Shown: positions 24,905-35,546, counted from the first letter of the stretch. The stretch is 64,000 nucleotides of DNA from Allobaculum stercoricanis DSM 13633 (GCF_000384195.1 NZ_KB913034.1:1104507-1168506), one strand, 5' to 3'. Translations and numbers: made by a program. The notes: generated by a model not told the origin, from the letters alone.

Positions 24905-26545
24905 TCACATTTCATGATCATTAATCTGTATTGATACAGATTCTGAATTCGACAATTCTTCTTTAAGCTCATCGCTTAATGCGAGTTTTCCACTTTGAAT
25001 GAGCTTAGCTTGTTCAACTGCTTTATGATATGCAGCGACTTTTTCATTTAATTCCACACTGACATCATTTTTGTTATCTTCATCTAAATGCGCTGTACTT
25101 TGCCGGAAATCTTCTGGTAGATCTTGCTGCTCGAGTGTTTGTAACTGTTCATCACTAATTTCAGATAGCGAAGCCAAACGATTGGCTTGTTTGGTCATAA
25201 CTTTTTCAAAAAAATTACGGACAGTTCGGCCATTGGCAAAATTTTCATCACGATGAGCATAAAGATCTTTAAATATCGTTTTTGCTTTCTCTTGCGCTGC
25301 TTCATTGAGTACATATCCATTCTTCGAACACATGCCTTCAAAGATCACAAACAATTCTTCTGGCGTGTAATCGGGAAAATCAATAAATTTATTAAATCGC
25401 GATTTTAGCCCAGGGTTTGAGCTTAGAAATTGTTTCATCGGCTTAGGGTATCCGGCAACGATCACTGCTAAATCATCACGATGATTTTCCATTTCGACAA
25501 GCAATGTATCTACTGCTTCATAACCAAAATCTTCTTTACTTTTCCCTGCCGTTAAGGCATACGCTTCGTCGATAAATAATACGCCACCAAGTGCCGAATT
25601 TGTTACTTCTTGGGTTTTTAATGCGGTTTGTCCAACATAGCCACCGACAAGTTCCGAACGATCGACTTCGACTAATTGGCCTTTGGACAAAGCTCCTAAA
25701 GAATGATAAATTCGTGCTAATAAACGGGCTACAGTTGTTTTTCCTGTCCCCGGATTTCCGGTGAAGACTAAATGCATAGACACGGGAATATCTTTCATGT
25801 TCCGTTCTTGGCGGATTTTGCGAATCTTCAACAAATTAATCAAACTATTCACATCTTCTTTAACGTTTTGTAATCCAGTTAATTCATTGAGTTCAGCAAG
25901 TAAGTCTTCTAATTTTTCCAGCTCTTTTTCTTCTTGCTTATCTAATTTAGAATCTGTTGCTTGCCCAACTTGACTATTGATTTGACTATGCAATGGCTTG
26001 GATAAATCACGATGAGAAAAAGAAGAAGCGTTAATTAGGGATGTATTTGGGACATTTTGATCATGAGCCCAATTTTGTAATGACAACAAATATATTTGCC
26101 GATCTAGTTCTTCTAATGCATTTTTCTCGTTGCTATAGTTGGCGATATTTTCACCAATAACCGTAAAGATTTGGATAATTTGATCTTTATACGAGGTGGG
26201 TTGAGCAAGGATGCGATCCACTCGTGCAGCCGCTTTTAACATCAAAGGAACAAGAGAAGAAAAGTCACTATTATGCAAAGATAAACGACGTGACAATTCC
26301 ATTAAATCTTCAGCCCGATATGAGGTATCAAATACCGCATTGATATATTCAGTTCGTTTAAAACTGATTGTTTGTTTGGTTTCACTTAAATACAACAAGT
26401 ATGAAAGTAATTCGATTTGAAATTGGTTTTTCAAAGAATGATCCAAGGGTTGGACAAATTCCGGATCGACTTTTTCAAAATATTGAGCAAGTTCTTGGCC
26501 TGTTTGATAGGCACGTAAAGACGTTTTTAATACAAAATCATCCAT
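24905..26545 (-). CDS. CbxX/CfqX-type AAA+ ATPase (SpoVK-like)
   Basis: 546 residues. An N-terminal helical region of about 210 residues has no motif that I know. The AAA+ module follows, with Walker A GNPGTGKT (about 265), Walker B GGVLFIDEAYAL (about 325), sensor GYPKPMKQFL, arginine fingers in NPGLKSRFNKFIDF and a lid domain. CbxX-type ATPases remodel protein complexes, such as Rubisco in autotrophs or coat proteins with SpoVK; the substrate here is unknown. I start at the ATG at 26545 rather than a TTG upstream, although the ribosome site (AGAAAG) is modest. Confidence 0.88.
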   Translation of the reverse strand: MDDFVLKTSLRAYQTGQELAQYFEKVDPEFVQPLDHSLKNQFQIELLSYLLYLSETKQTISFKRTEYINAVFDTSYRAEDLMELSRRLSLHNSDFSSLVPLMLKAAARVDRILAQPTSYKDQIIQIFTVIGENIANYSNEKNALEELDRQIYLLSLQNWAHDQNVPNTSLINASSFSHRDLSKPLHSQINSQVGQATDSKLDKQEEKELEKLEDLLAELNELTGLQNVKEDVNSLINLLKIRKIRQERNMKDIPVSMHLVFTGNPGTGKTTVARLLARIYHSLGALSKGQLVEVDRSELVGGYVGQTALKTQEVTNSALGGVLFIDEAYALTAGKSKEDFGYEAVDTLLVEMENHRDDLAVIVAGYPKPMKQFLSSNPGLKSRFNKFIDFPDYTPEELFVIFEGMCSKNGYVLNEAAQEKAKTIFKDLYAHRDENFANGRTVRNFFEKVMTKQANRLASLSEISDEQLQTLEQQDLPEDFRQSTAHLDEDNKNDVSVELNEKVAAYHKAVEQAKLIQSGKLALSDELKEELSNSESVSIQINDHEM

Positions 26546-26762
26546 AATAGGGGTACTTTCTATGTTCAAAGGAACAAAAAATTGATCGGATTATGACTGA
26601 AAGAAAGATCAAAACACTTTCTCTTATTTTTATAATCTTCAGTTTACAATCACATGTACAAATTGTATCAAACATCTTGCACTCCGATTTACATTGTCGA
26701 TAACAAATCCGTTTGTTTTGATCATTTTTCCAAACGCTGTGAACTAATCATTTATCATCATA

Positions 26763-26810
26763 AAAAAAGATGCCTATTGTCGATTCAATTCACGGCAACT
26801 AGACATCTTA
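26763..26810 (-). terminator. Terminator of the secreted protease gene
   Basis: AAGATG-CTA-TTG paired with CAA-TAG-CATCTT, with single mismatches, then seven T on the minus strand. Confidence 0.75.
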
Positions 26811-26826
26811 AATTATGAATAAACAA

Positions 26827-28080
26827 TTAATTTTTAGGTACTGGTGCAGTACGATAACCAACACCTTCATCGTTCCATCCTAAAGCAACCAAAGCTGTTT
26901 TTTCTTCGACATCCATTGTGTAATGATGTTGTCCATCATTTGGATTATACAAACGATAAACTGCTGCATGTGTAGGATTTACAGAAGCGTACCAAGCGAT
27001 TCCTTCATCGTTCCATCCGATTTTGACTAATTCATCGCGTTCTTTTGTATCACTTGTGTAGTGGTGCAACCCATCATTTGGGTTATAAAGACGATATAAG
27101 GCTTCCCCATTTTTTTCCGTTTGTGTCATCCAAGCAACACCTTCATCATCCCATCCTTGTAAAGTAATTGCCTTGAATTCAGTATAGTTTGGAGTAAAGA
27201 AGTGTTCTCCACTATTTGGGTTATAAGCACGGTAAACCGCATTCGTCATCTCTTTTGTTGGGTTAGCACGACGGATCAGCTTATGGATTGAATCATTAAT
27301 TTTTAATCCCCCGTTTGCATCCACTCTTGCTAAAGCGTTGATATGGATCGCAACAACTTGATATTCACCATCTTTTTCAATAAAGAGCGGTGAACCACTT
27401 TGTCCTGATGCTGTATCGACATCATGCAAAAGCATGTTTGGCTGACCATTTACAGTTGTCGTTAAGATCGTACCTTTCATTGTCCATGGAACAAGATCTT
27501 TAATATCGACGCCAGATTCATTCGTAAAACCAGCTAATTGAACTTTATTTTTCTGATCCACTAAAGAATTAATCGTTGCTTCATTGGCAAGTGTGAAATA
27601 TTTACGTTTTCCCGTAAGAGGCGTATTTAAGTGAATTAAACCCGCATCTTCACTGTGGTTATCTGGATCTTTTACATATTCAGGGCTAACGAAAATCGCA
27701 TCTGGACCTAATTCGTATACTTCATTCGTTCCCCCAATCACGACTGTTACTTTTTCTACAGCACCATGGTCAGGGTCATATACAGCATGGCCAGCTGTTA
27801 AAATATTAGATTCATCAATCAAAAAGCCAGAACTAAAGTAAGTTCCTTTTGCAAATTTAATTTTGATTTTGACTAAGCTATTGTATGGAGCTTGATTAGG
27901 ATCTTTAACTTTTTCACGCTCGTCTTCTCCAATGACTTTAAATGGAACGATATCAATTCCATCCATCGTAAAAGACTCTTCAAAGGTTTGTTCTGTTTTT
28001 GCAAGTAAAGGGCTTGCTGATGAAAACATCATCATAGAGCTAAGTAAAGAACAAACTGAACATTTCATCCATTTTCTCAT
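26827..28080 (-). CDS. Secreted trypsin-like (V8/S1) serine protease with three C-terminal repeats
   Basis: 417 residues. A signal peptide (about 1-27, ending ASPLLAKT) leads to an extracellular S1B-type protease domain. The triad is visible as LTAGHAVYD (His, about 96), SEDAGLIHL (Asp, about 143) and SGQSGSPLF (Ser, about 230). The C-terminal third has three repeats of 45-48 residues of the form YRLYNPNDGxHHYT…GWNDEGxAW, a module (DUF5648-like) found on secreted hydrolases and thought to bind surface or glycan targets. The ATG at 28080 has no good ribosome site, so initiation may be weak. Confidence 0.88.
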   Translation of the reverse strand: MRKWMKCSVCSLLSSMMMFSSASPLLAKTEQTFEESFTMDGIDIVPFKVIGEDEREKVKDPNQAPYNSLVKIKIKFAKGTYFSSGFLIDESNILTAGHAVYDPDHGAVEKVTVVIGGTNEVYELGPDAIFVSPEYVKDPDNHSEDAGLIHLNTPLTGKRKYFTLANEATINSLVDQKNKVQLAGFTNESGVDIKDLVPWTMKGTILTTTVNGQPNMLLHDVDTASGQSGSPLFIEKDGEYQVVAIHINALARVDANGGLKINDSIHKLIRRANPTKEMTNAVYRAYNPNSGEHFFTPNYTEFKAITLQGWDDEGVAWMTQTEKNGEALYRLYNPNDGLHHYTSDTKERDELVKIGWNDEGIAWYASVNPTHAAVYRLYNPNDGQHHYTMDVEEKTALVALGWNDEGVGYRTAPVPKN

Positions 28081-28293
28081 AATTGTATGGCAGAAATTCT
28101 TTGTTGTTTAACAAAGCGGAATTTGAACTTCTTTCAAGGTTCTCTGCAACAATTCCTCGTCAACGAACATATTTTAAACTGTTCCACATGATTTTAACGC
28201 AAAATTCACTTAGATTCATCCGTATCTTTCGATTTCATTGTCTGCGAAGTATACAAGTGCGTAATTTTTGATCGTTTCCATCTATCTCTAAGG

Positions 28294-28321
28294 AAATTTT
28301 ATTCTTTTTTAAATAAAATTT
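28294..28321. repeat. AT-rich inverted repeat upstream of the protease gene
   Basis: AAATTTTATT and AATAAAATTT, 10 bp each arm with an 8-bp spacer. This could be an operator. The interval 28081-28450 otherwise shows no gene. Confidence 0.35.
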
Positions 28322-28451
28322 ATTCCTTATATACAGTTTGTTTATTATCTTTTTTTCGTTTGTTTTATCCTCAAAAGATTACAAACATGAATCAAAGTTA
28401 AATTGAAATCAACTTTTGTTACTAGCGATTGTTAATTTCATATTTAGTAGT

Positions 28452-28491
28452 AAAAAAATCGATCCAATAGCACAATTGCTAGTGAATCGAT
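28452..28491 (-). terminator. Terminator of rnr
   Basis: ATCGAT arms (28458-28463 and 28486-28491) with inner TAGCA/TGCTA pairing, then seven T on the minus strand. Confidence 0.8.
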
Positions 28492-28520
28492 GATTACTTC
28501 ATGCATTAAACTCTATTTGC

Positions 28521-30590
28521 CTAAAACACATTGGCGATATAGGCAAATGTAATTTGACGTTTTGGTACACTCGCTTCAACAACTTCCACTTGTACACGAG
28601 TTCCTAAACGGAAAACTTTACCTGTGCTTTCCCCCGTTAATGTCATTGTGTCCTCATCGTATTGATAGAAGTCATCTACCATTTTACGTAAAGGAACTAA
28701 ACCTTCAATGGAGTTGTCTAAAGAAACAAAGAAACCAAAACTTGTCACGCCACTTATGACACCTTCGAACATTTGTCCTACTTTGTTTTGCATAAACTTC
28801 GTTGCTTCTAAATCGTTAACGGCACGTTCAACCGTCACTGCGTCTCGCTCTTTTTGAGAAAGATGCAATGCCGCTTTTTCCATACGATAACGATCGTGAT
28901 TCAATGTTTTTTCATCATTCTTCTTTTCAAGAATATGACGACGAATCATACGATGAATTAATAAGTCTGGATAGCGGCGGATTGGTGAAGTAAAATGGCA
29001 ATACTCTTCTAATGCCAATCCGTAATGTCCTAAGTTTTCTTGAGAATAACGCGCTTTTTGCATCGATCGTAATGCAACAGAAGATAAGATTTCTTTTGTA
29101 TTCTCATCTTGAATTGAATCTAAAAATTGCGCAATATCGATCGGTTCACATTGATCAGGATCAATCTGGCATGGGCAATGCAAAATCCGAGCCAAATTCA
29201 CAACAGATTGCAATTTTTGTGGATCTGGTTGTTCGTGAACACGATACATTCCTGGAAATTCATGAGTTACCAATTCATGGGCAACTGTGACATTGGCAGC
29301 GACCATTGCTTCTTCAATCATCTGTTCGCTCCAACCATGTTCTTTAACATAGACATCGATTGGCATTCCTTTTTCGTCTAATACATAATAAGGCTCTTGT
29401 GTCTCAAATAGAATATGGCCACGCGCAATCGTTTGTTCATTGAGTTTTTTAGCTAAGTTGGAGAACTCTTGCAACATTGGACCAAATTCTTTGTATTCTT
29501 CTACAGAGTCTGGATTTTCTAAATATTCGTTGACCTTTCCGTAAGTACAACGTGCATCAGAGCGAATTACGGAATCATAAATGGAATATCCAATTCGTTT
29601 ACCCTTTGCATCGAAATCCATTTCACAAGTCAGTGTTAAGCGATCCACGTCTGGGTTGAGTGAACAAATTCCATTGGATAACACAAATGGCAACATTGGA
29701 ACTACACGATCGGCAACATAAATGGATGTTCCCCGTTTATACGCTTCTTCATCAATTGGATCACCTTCAGAAACGTAATAGCTTACATCGGCAATGTGAA
29801 CATAAAGCTTCCATCCGCCATTTCTTAGTTTTTCAACTGAAATTGCATCGTCGAAGTCTTTCGTCGTTTCTCCATCGATTGTAACCGTTAAAAGATTTCG
29901 TAAATCGTGACGTCCCTTCATTTCTTTTTTGTAAACGTGACTTGGAATTTGATCACAAGCATGTTTAACCTTCTTCATGAAATGTTGACGAACATCATTT
30001 TGTGTCAAAATTGCCGTCACATCCACACCGGCTTGATCTTCAAAACCAAGGATTTCAACAATTTCAACAACCAGTGGTTTTTGGTATTTCTGAACTTTTA
30101 CCACCGCTTTAATGCCGGGTTTAAGTTTAAAATCTGCTTTATTTGTCACTTTAAATGACGTATGTAAATCAACGTCACTATAAAACTCATATCTGTTTTT
30201 GTATTTGATAAATTTACCAACAATATTGGTTACCCCTCGTTGATAAATTCGAACAACTGACGTTTTTTGTTTTGTTTTATGGACTAACACTTCATCGCGG
30301 TCCATTAATAAATCTGTACCCGCTTTGGATACATAAACTTTTTTATCCTGATCGAAAACTGCATATTCAAATGGTGAAACATCGCGTACTCGACCAGCAA
30401 TCCATTCCTCGCCATCAATTAATACGTATTGATCATGATCGTTATGAATCAAACGTTCATCTTCTAATTCGTTGAGTGTTACCACAAACTGTTTAAATTC
30501 TTTCGTAGAATTCACATTCAGTTCTTTAGCAATTTCGCCCGGTAACATTTGTTTATTGGTTTTGAGGAGGTTTAAAATTTTATTCTTCAT
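28521..30590 (-). CDS. rnr: Ribonuclease R
   Basis: 689 residues. This 3'-5' exoribonuclease degrades structured RNA and takes part in tmRNA-linked quality control. Domains in order: N-terminal winged helix, OB/cold-shock domains, the RNB catalytic domain with DGETTKDFDDAISVEKL (about residues 245-262, metal-binding aspartates) and a C-terminal S1 domain (VGQMFEGVISGVTSFGFFV). It lacks the basic tail of some homologues. The ATG at 30590 follows AAAGGAGG directly. It sits behind secG as in many Bacillota; smpB is not present here. Confidence 0.96.
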   Translation of the reverse strand: MKNKILNLLKTNKQMLPGEIAKELNVNSTKEFKQFVVTLNELEDERLIHNDHDQYVLIDGEEWIAGRVRDVSPFEYAVFDQDKKVYVSKAGTDLLMDRDEVLVHKTKQKTSVVRIYQRGVTNIVGKFIKYKNRYEFYSDVDLHTSFKVTNKADFKLKPGIKAVVKVQKYQKPLVVEIVEILGFEDQAGVDVTAILTQNDVRQHFMKKVKHACDQIPSHVYKKEMKGRHDLRNLLTVTIDGETTKDFDDAISVEKLRNGGWKLYVHIADVSYYVSEGDPIDEEAYKRGTSIYVADRVVPMLPFVLSNGICSLNPDVDRLTLTCEMDFDAKGKRIGYSIYDSVIRSDARCTYGKVNEYLENPDSVEEYKEFGPMLQEFSNLAKKLNEQTIARGHILFETQEPYYVLDEKGMPIDVYVKEHGWSEQMIEEAMVAANVTVAHELVTHEFPGMYRVHEQPDPQKLQSVVNLARILHCPCQIDPDQCEPIDIAQFLDSIQDENTKEILSSVALRSMQKARYSQENLGHYGLALEEYCHFTSPIRRYPDLLIHRMIRRHILEKKNDEKTLNHDRYRMEKAALHLSQKERDAVTVERAVNDLEATKFMQNKVGQMFEGVISGVTSFGFFVSLDNSIEGLVPLRKMVDDFYQYDEDTMTLTGESTGKVFRLGTRVQVEVVEASVPKRQITFAYIANVF

Positions 30591-30611
30591 CTTTTCCTCC
30601 TTTCGCAAAGA

Positions 30612-30632
30612 AAAAGGGCCCTATTATGGCCC
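30612..30632 (-). terminator. Hairpin between secG and rnr
   Basis: GGGCC/GGCCC with a 7-nt loop, then TTTTTC on the minus strand. It probably reduces read-through from secG into rnr. Confidence 0.6.
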
Positions 30633-30638
30633 AATGAT

Positions 30639-30869
30639 TTAAATGACCTGTAAAGCAATGACGAGCGCTAAAAAAATTACACCACATACTAAAGTCATTC
30701 GAGAAATAACTTTTTCTGGGCCTCTTTCTTTTTGAACAGCGAATAAGTTCAAGTCGCCACTACCTGTAAAAGCAGCGGATAAACCATCAGATTTACCACT
30801 TTGTAACAGGACGAGAATAATGACTAATCCTGCGTCAATCATTAGTAAAATATTTAAAAAATTCTCCAT
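30639..30869 (-). CDS. secG: Preprotein translocase subunit SecG
   Basis: 76 residues with the two-helix SecG layout: helix 1 at about 3-22, then the conserved loop LLQSGKSDGLSAAFTGSG, and helix 2 at about 53-74. It assists SecYEG-mediated export. Its position immediately before rnr is the classic Bacillota order. Start ATG with AGAGAGTG upstream. Confidence 0.94.
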   Translation of the reverse strand: MENFLNILLMIDAGLVIILVLLQSGKSDGLSAAFTGSGDLNLFAVQKERGPEKVISRMTLVCGVIFLALVIALQVI

Positions 30870-30928
30870 AATTCACTCTCTCTTTATATTCATGGATCGT
30901 ATTTCAGATCGTAACATAAATCTTTGTC

Positions 30929-31708
30929 TTATGCATTTGCTAGTGCCAGAAAGTCGACATCATCCAAAGACGAAACAGTTAGATCAGGAAAAATCTGTAA
31001 TCTTTCAATATCTTTTTCTTGATGAACCCCGCTTTGGACAAAAACGGTCTGAACTTGATTATTATATCCAAGAGCAACGTCAGTTTCTAGGTTATCGCCT
31101 ATAATTATCGCATCTTCCTTCGATATCCCCGCTTTTTTTAAGGCTGTTTCTAAAATTGGCAAGTCTGGCTTCCCAATTTTTGGGGATGGTTTCCCTGTTG
31201 CATACTCAAACAAAGTTACAACTGCACCATTTCCCACTTCAAATCCACCAGGTTTAGCCAAAATGCGATCGTGATTGGTTCCGATTAACATTGCTCCATC
31301 CAACAACATTGCGAGTGCTTTTGAATACGTTGCATAATCTGCAGTTTTATCTAAACCGATAAATACATAATCAGGATGATCGTCAGTAATTTCAAAACCT
31401 TCATTGAATAAAGCTTGGCGCATTCCATTTTGACCAATCATCCAAGCTTTTCTTTTATTTGGATCTAAACGAGCTGCATAGTCTGCTGCCGCCATTGCCG
31501 AATTGACAAAGTCTTCAGCATGCACATTTGTATAACCCATATCTGTCATATGTTTGACGTTTTCTTCAGGCGTACGCATCGAGTTATTCGTCAAAAACAA
31601 ATAAGGAATATGATGTTCGGCACAAAAATTAACAGCTCTAATACCCGCTTCAATTGGTTGTGGGCCGCGATACATCGTGCCATCGAGATCAAATAGCATC
31701 GTTTTCAT
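30929..31708 (-). CDS. HAD-superfamily phosphatase, NagD-like
   Basis: 259 residues. The HAD motifs are all present: motif I DLDGTMYRG (nucleophile Asp at about 6), motif II TNNSMRTPEE, motif III lysine in GKPSPKIGKP, and motif IV IIGDNLETDVALG. The C2-type cap between motifs II and III places it with NagD, AraL and phosphoglycolate-type phosphatases. The substrate is unknown. The start at 31708 has a GAAGGGAAGGAA site; the frame continues upstream without a start that has a ribosome site. It is encoded 59 bp upstream of secG on the same strand, so it may share a transcript. Confidence 0.87.
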   Translation of the reverse strand: MKTMLFDLDGTMYRGPQPIEAGIRAVNFCAEHHIPYLFLTNNSMRTPEENVKHMTDMGYTNVHAEDFVNSAMAAADYAARLDPNKRKAWMIGQNGMRQALFNEGFEITDDHPDYVFIGLDKTADYATYSKALAMLLDGAMLIGTNHDRILAKPGGFEVGNGAVVTLFEYATGKPSPKIGKPDLPILETALKKAGISKEDAIIIGDNLETDVALGYNNQVQTVFVQSGVHQEKDIERLQIFPDLTVSSLDDVDFLALANA

Positions 31709-32046
31709 CTTGTTTTTTCCTTCCCTTCTTTTGTCTGTCTTTTCATTAAGTTCTATAAAATGGACATCCAATTTTGGCAATTTAGATCTTTGATTTATAA
31801 ATTGCATTGTTTTGAATTGAATCTGTTTATTCATACGTTTCTATTTTCAGTAATTTTGATTACTTCTTGGGATACAGTACCAAAATTTCAATTTCAAGAA
31901 AACTGATATTCGTATTGAAATGCCTATCATTTTTCAAAGGTCTAAATCTAAAAATAATACATGACACTTGGCATCGTAAAACCCATTAGACAGGAAATTT
32001 AATCCACTCTTCTTCTTACGAGTAAAACATTTTTTCTCGCCATAAG

Positions 32047-32069
32047 AAAAACCCTCTTGCGAGGGTTTT
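32047..32069 (-). terminator. Terminator downstream of galK
   Basis: AAAACCCTC/GAGGGTTTT stem with a 4-nt loop, then T on the minus strand. It lies 180 bp past galK. The stretch 31709-32249 holds no other feature I can support; a 76-codon frame there has no ribosome site. Confidence 0.7.
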
Positions 32070-32249
32070 CGAGGAGGATTGCGAAACAGGAAACATTTAG
32101 ATGCTTCATTTATTGCCTCAACCCCGATAAAGCGATTAAAAAAAAGCAAATAAATGTTGATCATGTAAATGAAATACCGAAGTAGATCTCTACACTTTGC
32201 ACATTCGTTTAAAATGTAAAGATCTAAACAGTTTATCCGTTCATTCTAT

Positions 32250-33524
32250 TTAGAATACTTTGTATCCACCAAATGGACGAATCTGAAGAATATAACATGC
32301 ACCTGCACCAAAGACTTGATCCATTTCATTGCGATAAGCTTCAACTAAGTCATTTGGAACAAATGCTTGGATCGTACCAGCAAATCCACCACCATGAACA
32401 CGGTGTGCGCCACGACCATTTAATACTTTTTCGCTTAAGAATAAAGCGAGAGATACTGCCTGGTTTTTGAAATCTGCAGGACTATAAATATTTTGGAGAT
32501 ATTTAAAAGAAGAGTTTCCGGAAGCTAAAATTTGTGCTTCAAAGCCAGTTAAATCGTTGTTATTTAATGCAGCAACTGCTTTTTGAACGCGTTTGTTTTC
32601 TTCGAAAACATGCATTGCACGAAGCAGAGCTCGATCGTTGTTTACTGTATTTCTAAGTTCAACTAGACGAGCATAGAATTCATCTTCGTTAACATCACGT
32701 AAGAATTCTTGACCAAAGAATTGGTCCACTTCTTTTAATTCATAAGGGATATCTGCATAATCTTGTGTTAAATCCGCATGAGATGCGTGCACATCTGTAA
32801 TACAAAGTGAAGTATTGAAATCCGCAAAGTTTACATCGACTTTTTCGACGATTGGATTTTTTGGATCTGCAAAATCAATATGAATTAAACCACCAACTGA
32901 ACATGCGCATTGGTCCATTAAACCACAAGGTTTACCGAAGTATACGTTTTCTGCATACTGACCGATTTTTGCTAATTCAACAGGATCTAAATTTCCTTCA
33001 TTATATAAATTAGAGAAAATATTTCCGACCATAACTTCAAATGCAGCAGAGGAAGATAATCCACTTCCTTGTAATACATCACTTGTCATGAATCCATCGA
33101 ATCCGCCAATTTTTCCGCCGTCTTCGGCAATTTTTGCGGCTACACCGCGAATCAATGCTTGGCTCGATTCCTTTTCATTTTCATTTGGATTTAAATCACT
33201 TAAATCAATTGCAGGGATATCATAGTTATCACTAAGCACTTTTACAACGCCATCTTCACGAGGACTGACCACTGCAATGATATCTAAGTTAATGGATGTG
33301 GCTAAAACTTCTCCGTGTTGATGGTCAGTATGATTCCCGATCACTTCAGAACGACCTGGAACGGAAATCACTTGAACTTCTTTGTCACCATAGAGATCAA
33401 TAAATGTTTGGATACTTTTAATATAACGATTTTTTTGAGCTTCAACATCGTCACCGTAAAGTAAAACTAAACGTTCGTCTTTTTTACCTTCGGCAATCGC
33501 TGTTTTTAACTGACTTGCTAACAT
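32250..33524 (-). CDS. galK: Galactokinase
   Basis: 424 residues, a GHMP kinase that phosphorylates galactose at C1. The galactokinase signature is PGRSEVIGNHTDHQHG (about residue 58), the ATP-binding motif 2 is LQGSGLSSSAAFEV (about 152) and motif 3 is GRGAHRVHGGGFAGT near the end. CGLMDQ carries the catalytic region. The N-terminus is somewhat longer than that of E. coli GalK. The ATG is behind AAAAGGAGA. It is divergent from a LacI-type regulator with shared operators and a cre-like site. No galT or galE genes are next to it. Confidence 0.93.
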   Translation of the reverse strand: MLASQLKTAIAEGKKDERLVLLYGDDVEAQKNRYIKSIQTFIDLYGDKEVQVISVPGRSEVIGNHTDHQHGEVLATSINLDIIAVVSPREDGVVKVLSDNYDIPAIDLSDLNPNENEKESSQALIRGVAAKIAEDGGKIGGFDGFMTSDVLQGSGLSSSAAFEVMVGNIFSNLYNEGNLDPVELAKIGQYAENVYFGKPCGLMDQCACSVGGLIHIDFADPKNPIVEKVDVNFADFNTSLCITDVHASHADLTQDYADIPYELKEVDQFFGQEFLRDVNEDEFYARLVELRNTVNNDRALLRAMHVFEENKRVQKAVAALNNNDLTGFEAQILASGNSSFKYLQNIYSPADFKNQAVSLALFLSEKVLNGRGAHRVHGGGFAGTIQAFVPNDLVEAYRNEMDQVFGAGACYILQIRPFGGYKVF

Positions 33525-33540
33525 AACGTTTGTCTCCTTT

Positions 33541-33554
33541 TTAAAACGCTTTCA
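33541..33554 (-). promoter_or_regulatory. Candidate cre (CcpA) site at the galK start point
   Basis: TGAAAGCGTTTTAA matches the catabolite-responsive consensus TGWAANCGNTNNCA at all but the last C. It lies at or just after the expected galK start point, a position where CcpA with HPr-Ser-P would block transcription. Confidence 0.5.
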
Positions 33555-33561
33555 TGTACCT

Positions 33562-33590
33562 ATTGTAGTAAAAAGCAACTTAACAAGCAA
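33562..33590 (-). promoter_or_regulatory. Promoter of galK
   Basis: TTGCTT, 17-bp spacer, TACAAT. The operator at 33593 directly abuts the -35 box. Confidence 0.65.
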
Positions 33591-33592
33591 TA

Positions 33593-33604
33593 TTTTACTA
33601 AATT
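33593..33604. promoter_or_regulatory. Candidate GalR operator 1
   Basis: TTTTACTAAATT, with a near-palindromic core TTTACTAAA. It is identical to operator 2 and lies 31 bp from it, about three helical turns, which suits a dimeric LacI-family repressor binding on one face. Confidence 0.6.
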
Positions 33605-33623
33605 TAATTACTGAAAAATGGAG

Positions 33624-33635
33624 TTTTACTAAATT
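33624..33635. promoter_or_regulatory. Candidate GalR operator 2
   Basis: A second copy of TTTTACTAAATT in the galK/galR divergent region. It lies nearer to the regulator gene, so the regulator may also control itself. Confidence 0.6.
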
Positions 33636-33656
33636 CTCAAAAATATCTTTACCTAA

Positions 33657-34721
<1,065 letters not shown>

Positions 34722-34730
34722 TCTCTATTT

Positions 34731-34764
34731 AACGAACTCGATCATTGATCTAGTTCGTTTTTTT
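34731..34764 (+). terminator. Terminator of the LacI-type regulator
   Basis: AACGAACT/AGTTCGTT stem with an inner GATC/GATC pairing and seven T. Confidence 0.88.
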
Positions 34765-34803
34765 ATTTTCAAAAATGATGATCATCATCGTAGCTTTTTG
34801 CGA

Positions 34804-34845
34804 ATAAAAAAAGCTTCTTTTCATCACATAGGATTAAAGAAGCTT
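34804..34845 (-). terminator. Terminator of nusG
   Basis: AAGCTTCTTT/AAAGAAGCTT stem with a 15-nt loop and seven T on the minus strand. Confidence 0.9.
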
Positions 34846-34864
34846 AAGTATCTAATTAATTAAA

Positions 34865-35416
34865 TTAGTCTTCAACTTTTTTTAAATCTGCTAAAGGTAC
34901 TTCTACACTAGATTCTTTACCTAAGATGTAAACAGAAACTTTTGCAGTTTTTTCTTCCATATTAATGGAAAGAACTTCAACACGGTTACCTTCTAAAGTA
35001 CCAGAAATAACATCGACCATATCACCTGGTGCATAATCGATGTTTAATGTTTGGGCACCTTTATTTAAGCGAGATAAAACCGCATCAACTTCTTCTTGTG
35101 CAACTGGGAATGGTTTTGCCCCTTTACCAGAAGATCCGATAAATCCAGTTACACCTGGTGTATTTCGAACGATGTACCAAGCTTCATCAGTCATTCTCAT
35201 TTGAACTAAGATATAACCAGAGAACAAGTTATGTGTTTTTTGAATTTCTTTTCCGTTTTTATATTCAATTTCAGTTTCTTCAGCAACAACGATTTGGAAT
35301 AAAGAATCTTCCAAGCCCATTGTTTTAATTCGTTTTTCGAGATTTTCTTTTACGCGGTTTTCTTGTCCAGCATATGTATTGACAACGTACCAACAAATGT
35401 TTTCTTGTGCGCTCAT
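34865..35416 (-). CDS. nusG: Transcription elongation/antitermination factor NusG
   Basis: 183 residues. The NGN domain starts WYVVNTYAGQENRVKENL (about 9) and holds FSGYILVQM and NTPGVTGFIG. The KOW domain is YAPGDMVDVISGTLEGNRVEVL (about 127-150). NusG binds the RNA polymerase clamp and couples transcription to translation and pausing. The ATG has AAAGGAGATG upstream. In most relatives it is cotranscribed with secE; here a terminator and a promoter lie between them. Confidence 0.97.
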   Translation of the reverse strand: MSAQENICWYVVNTYAGQENRVKENLEKRIKTMGLEDSLFQIVVAEETEIEYKNGKEIQKTHNLFSGYILVQMRMTDEAWYIVRNTPGVTGFIGSSGKGAKPFPVAQEEVDAVLSRLNKGAQTLNIDYAPGDMVDVISGTLEGNRVEVLSINMEEKTAKVSVYILGKESSVEVPLADLKKVED

Positions 35417-35493
35417 ATGTGCATCTCCTTTAATTTTTATGTTTTCAAAGATTGAATCTCTTATTCAATCGAATTGAAATGCGTTCTTCTTTT

Positions 35494-35521
35494 ATTCTAT
35501 ATCACGAAATAGATTTCGCAA
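35494..35521 (-). promoter_or_regulatory. Candidate promoter of nusG
   Basis: TTGCGA, 16-bp spacer, TAGAAT, located after the secE terminator. Confidence 0.5.
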
Positions 35522-35546
35522 AAATAGTCATATGTATTTTATTTAA

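Noticed and set aside
31934..32164. 76-codon minus-strand ORF downstream of galK
   Set aside because: It spans the galK terminator hairpin and has no ribosome site.
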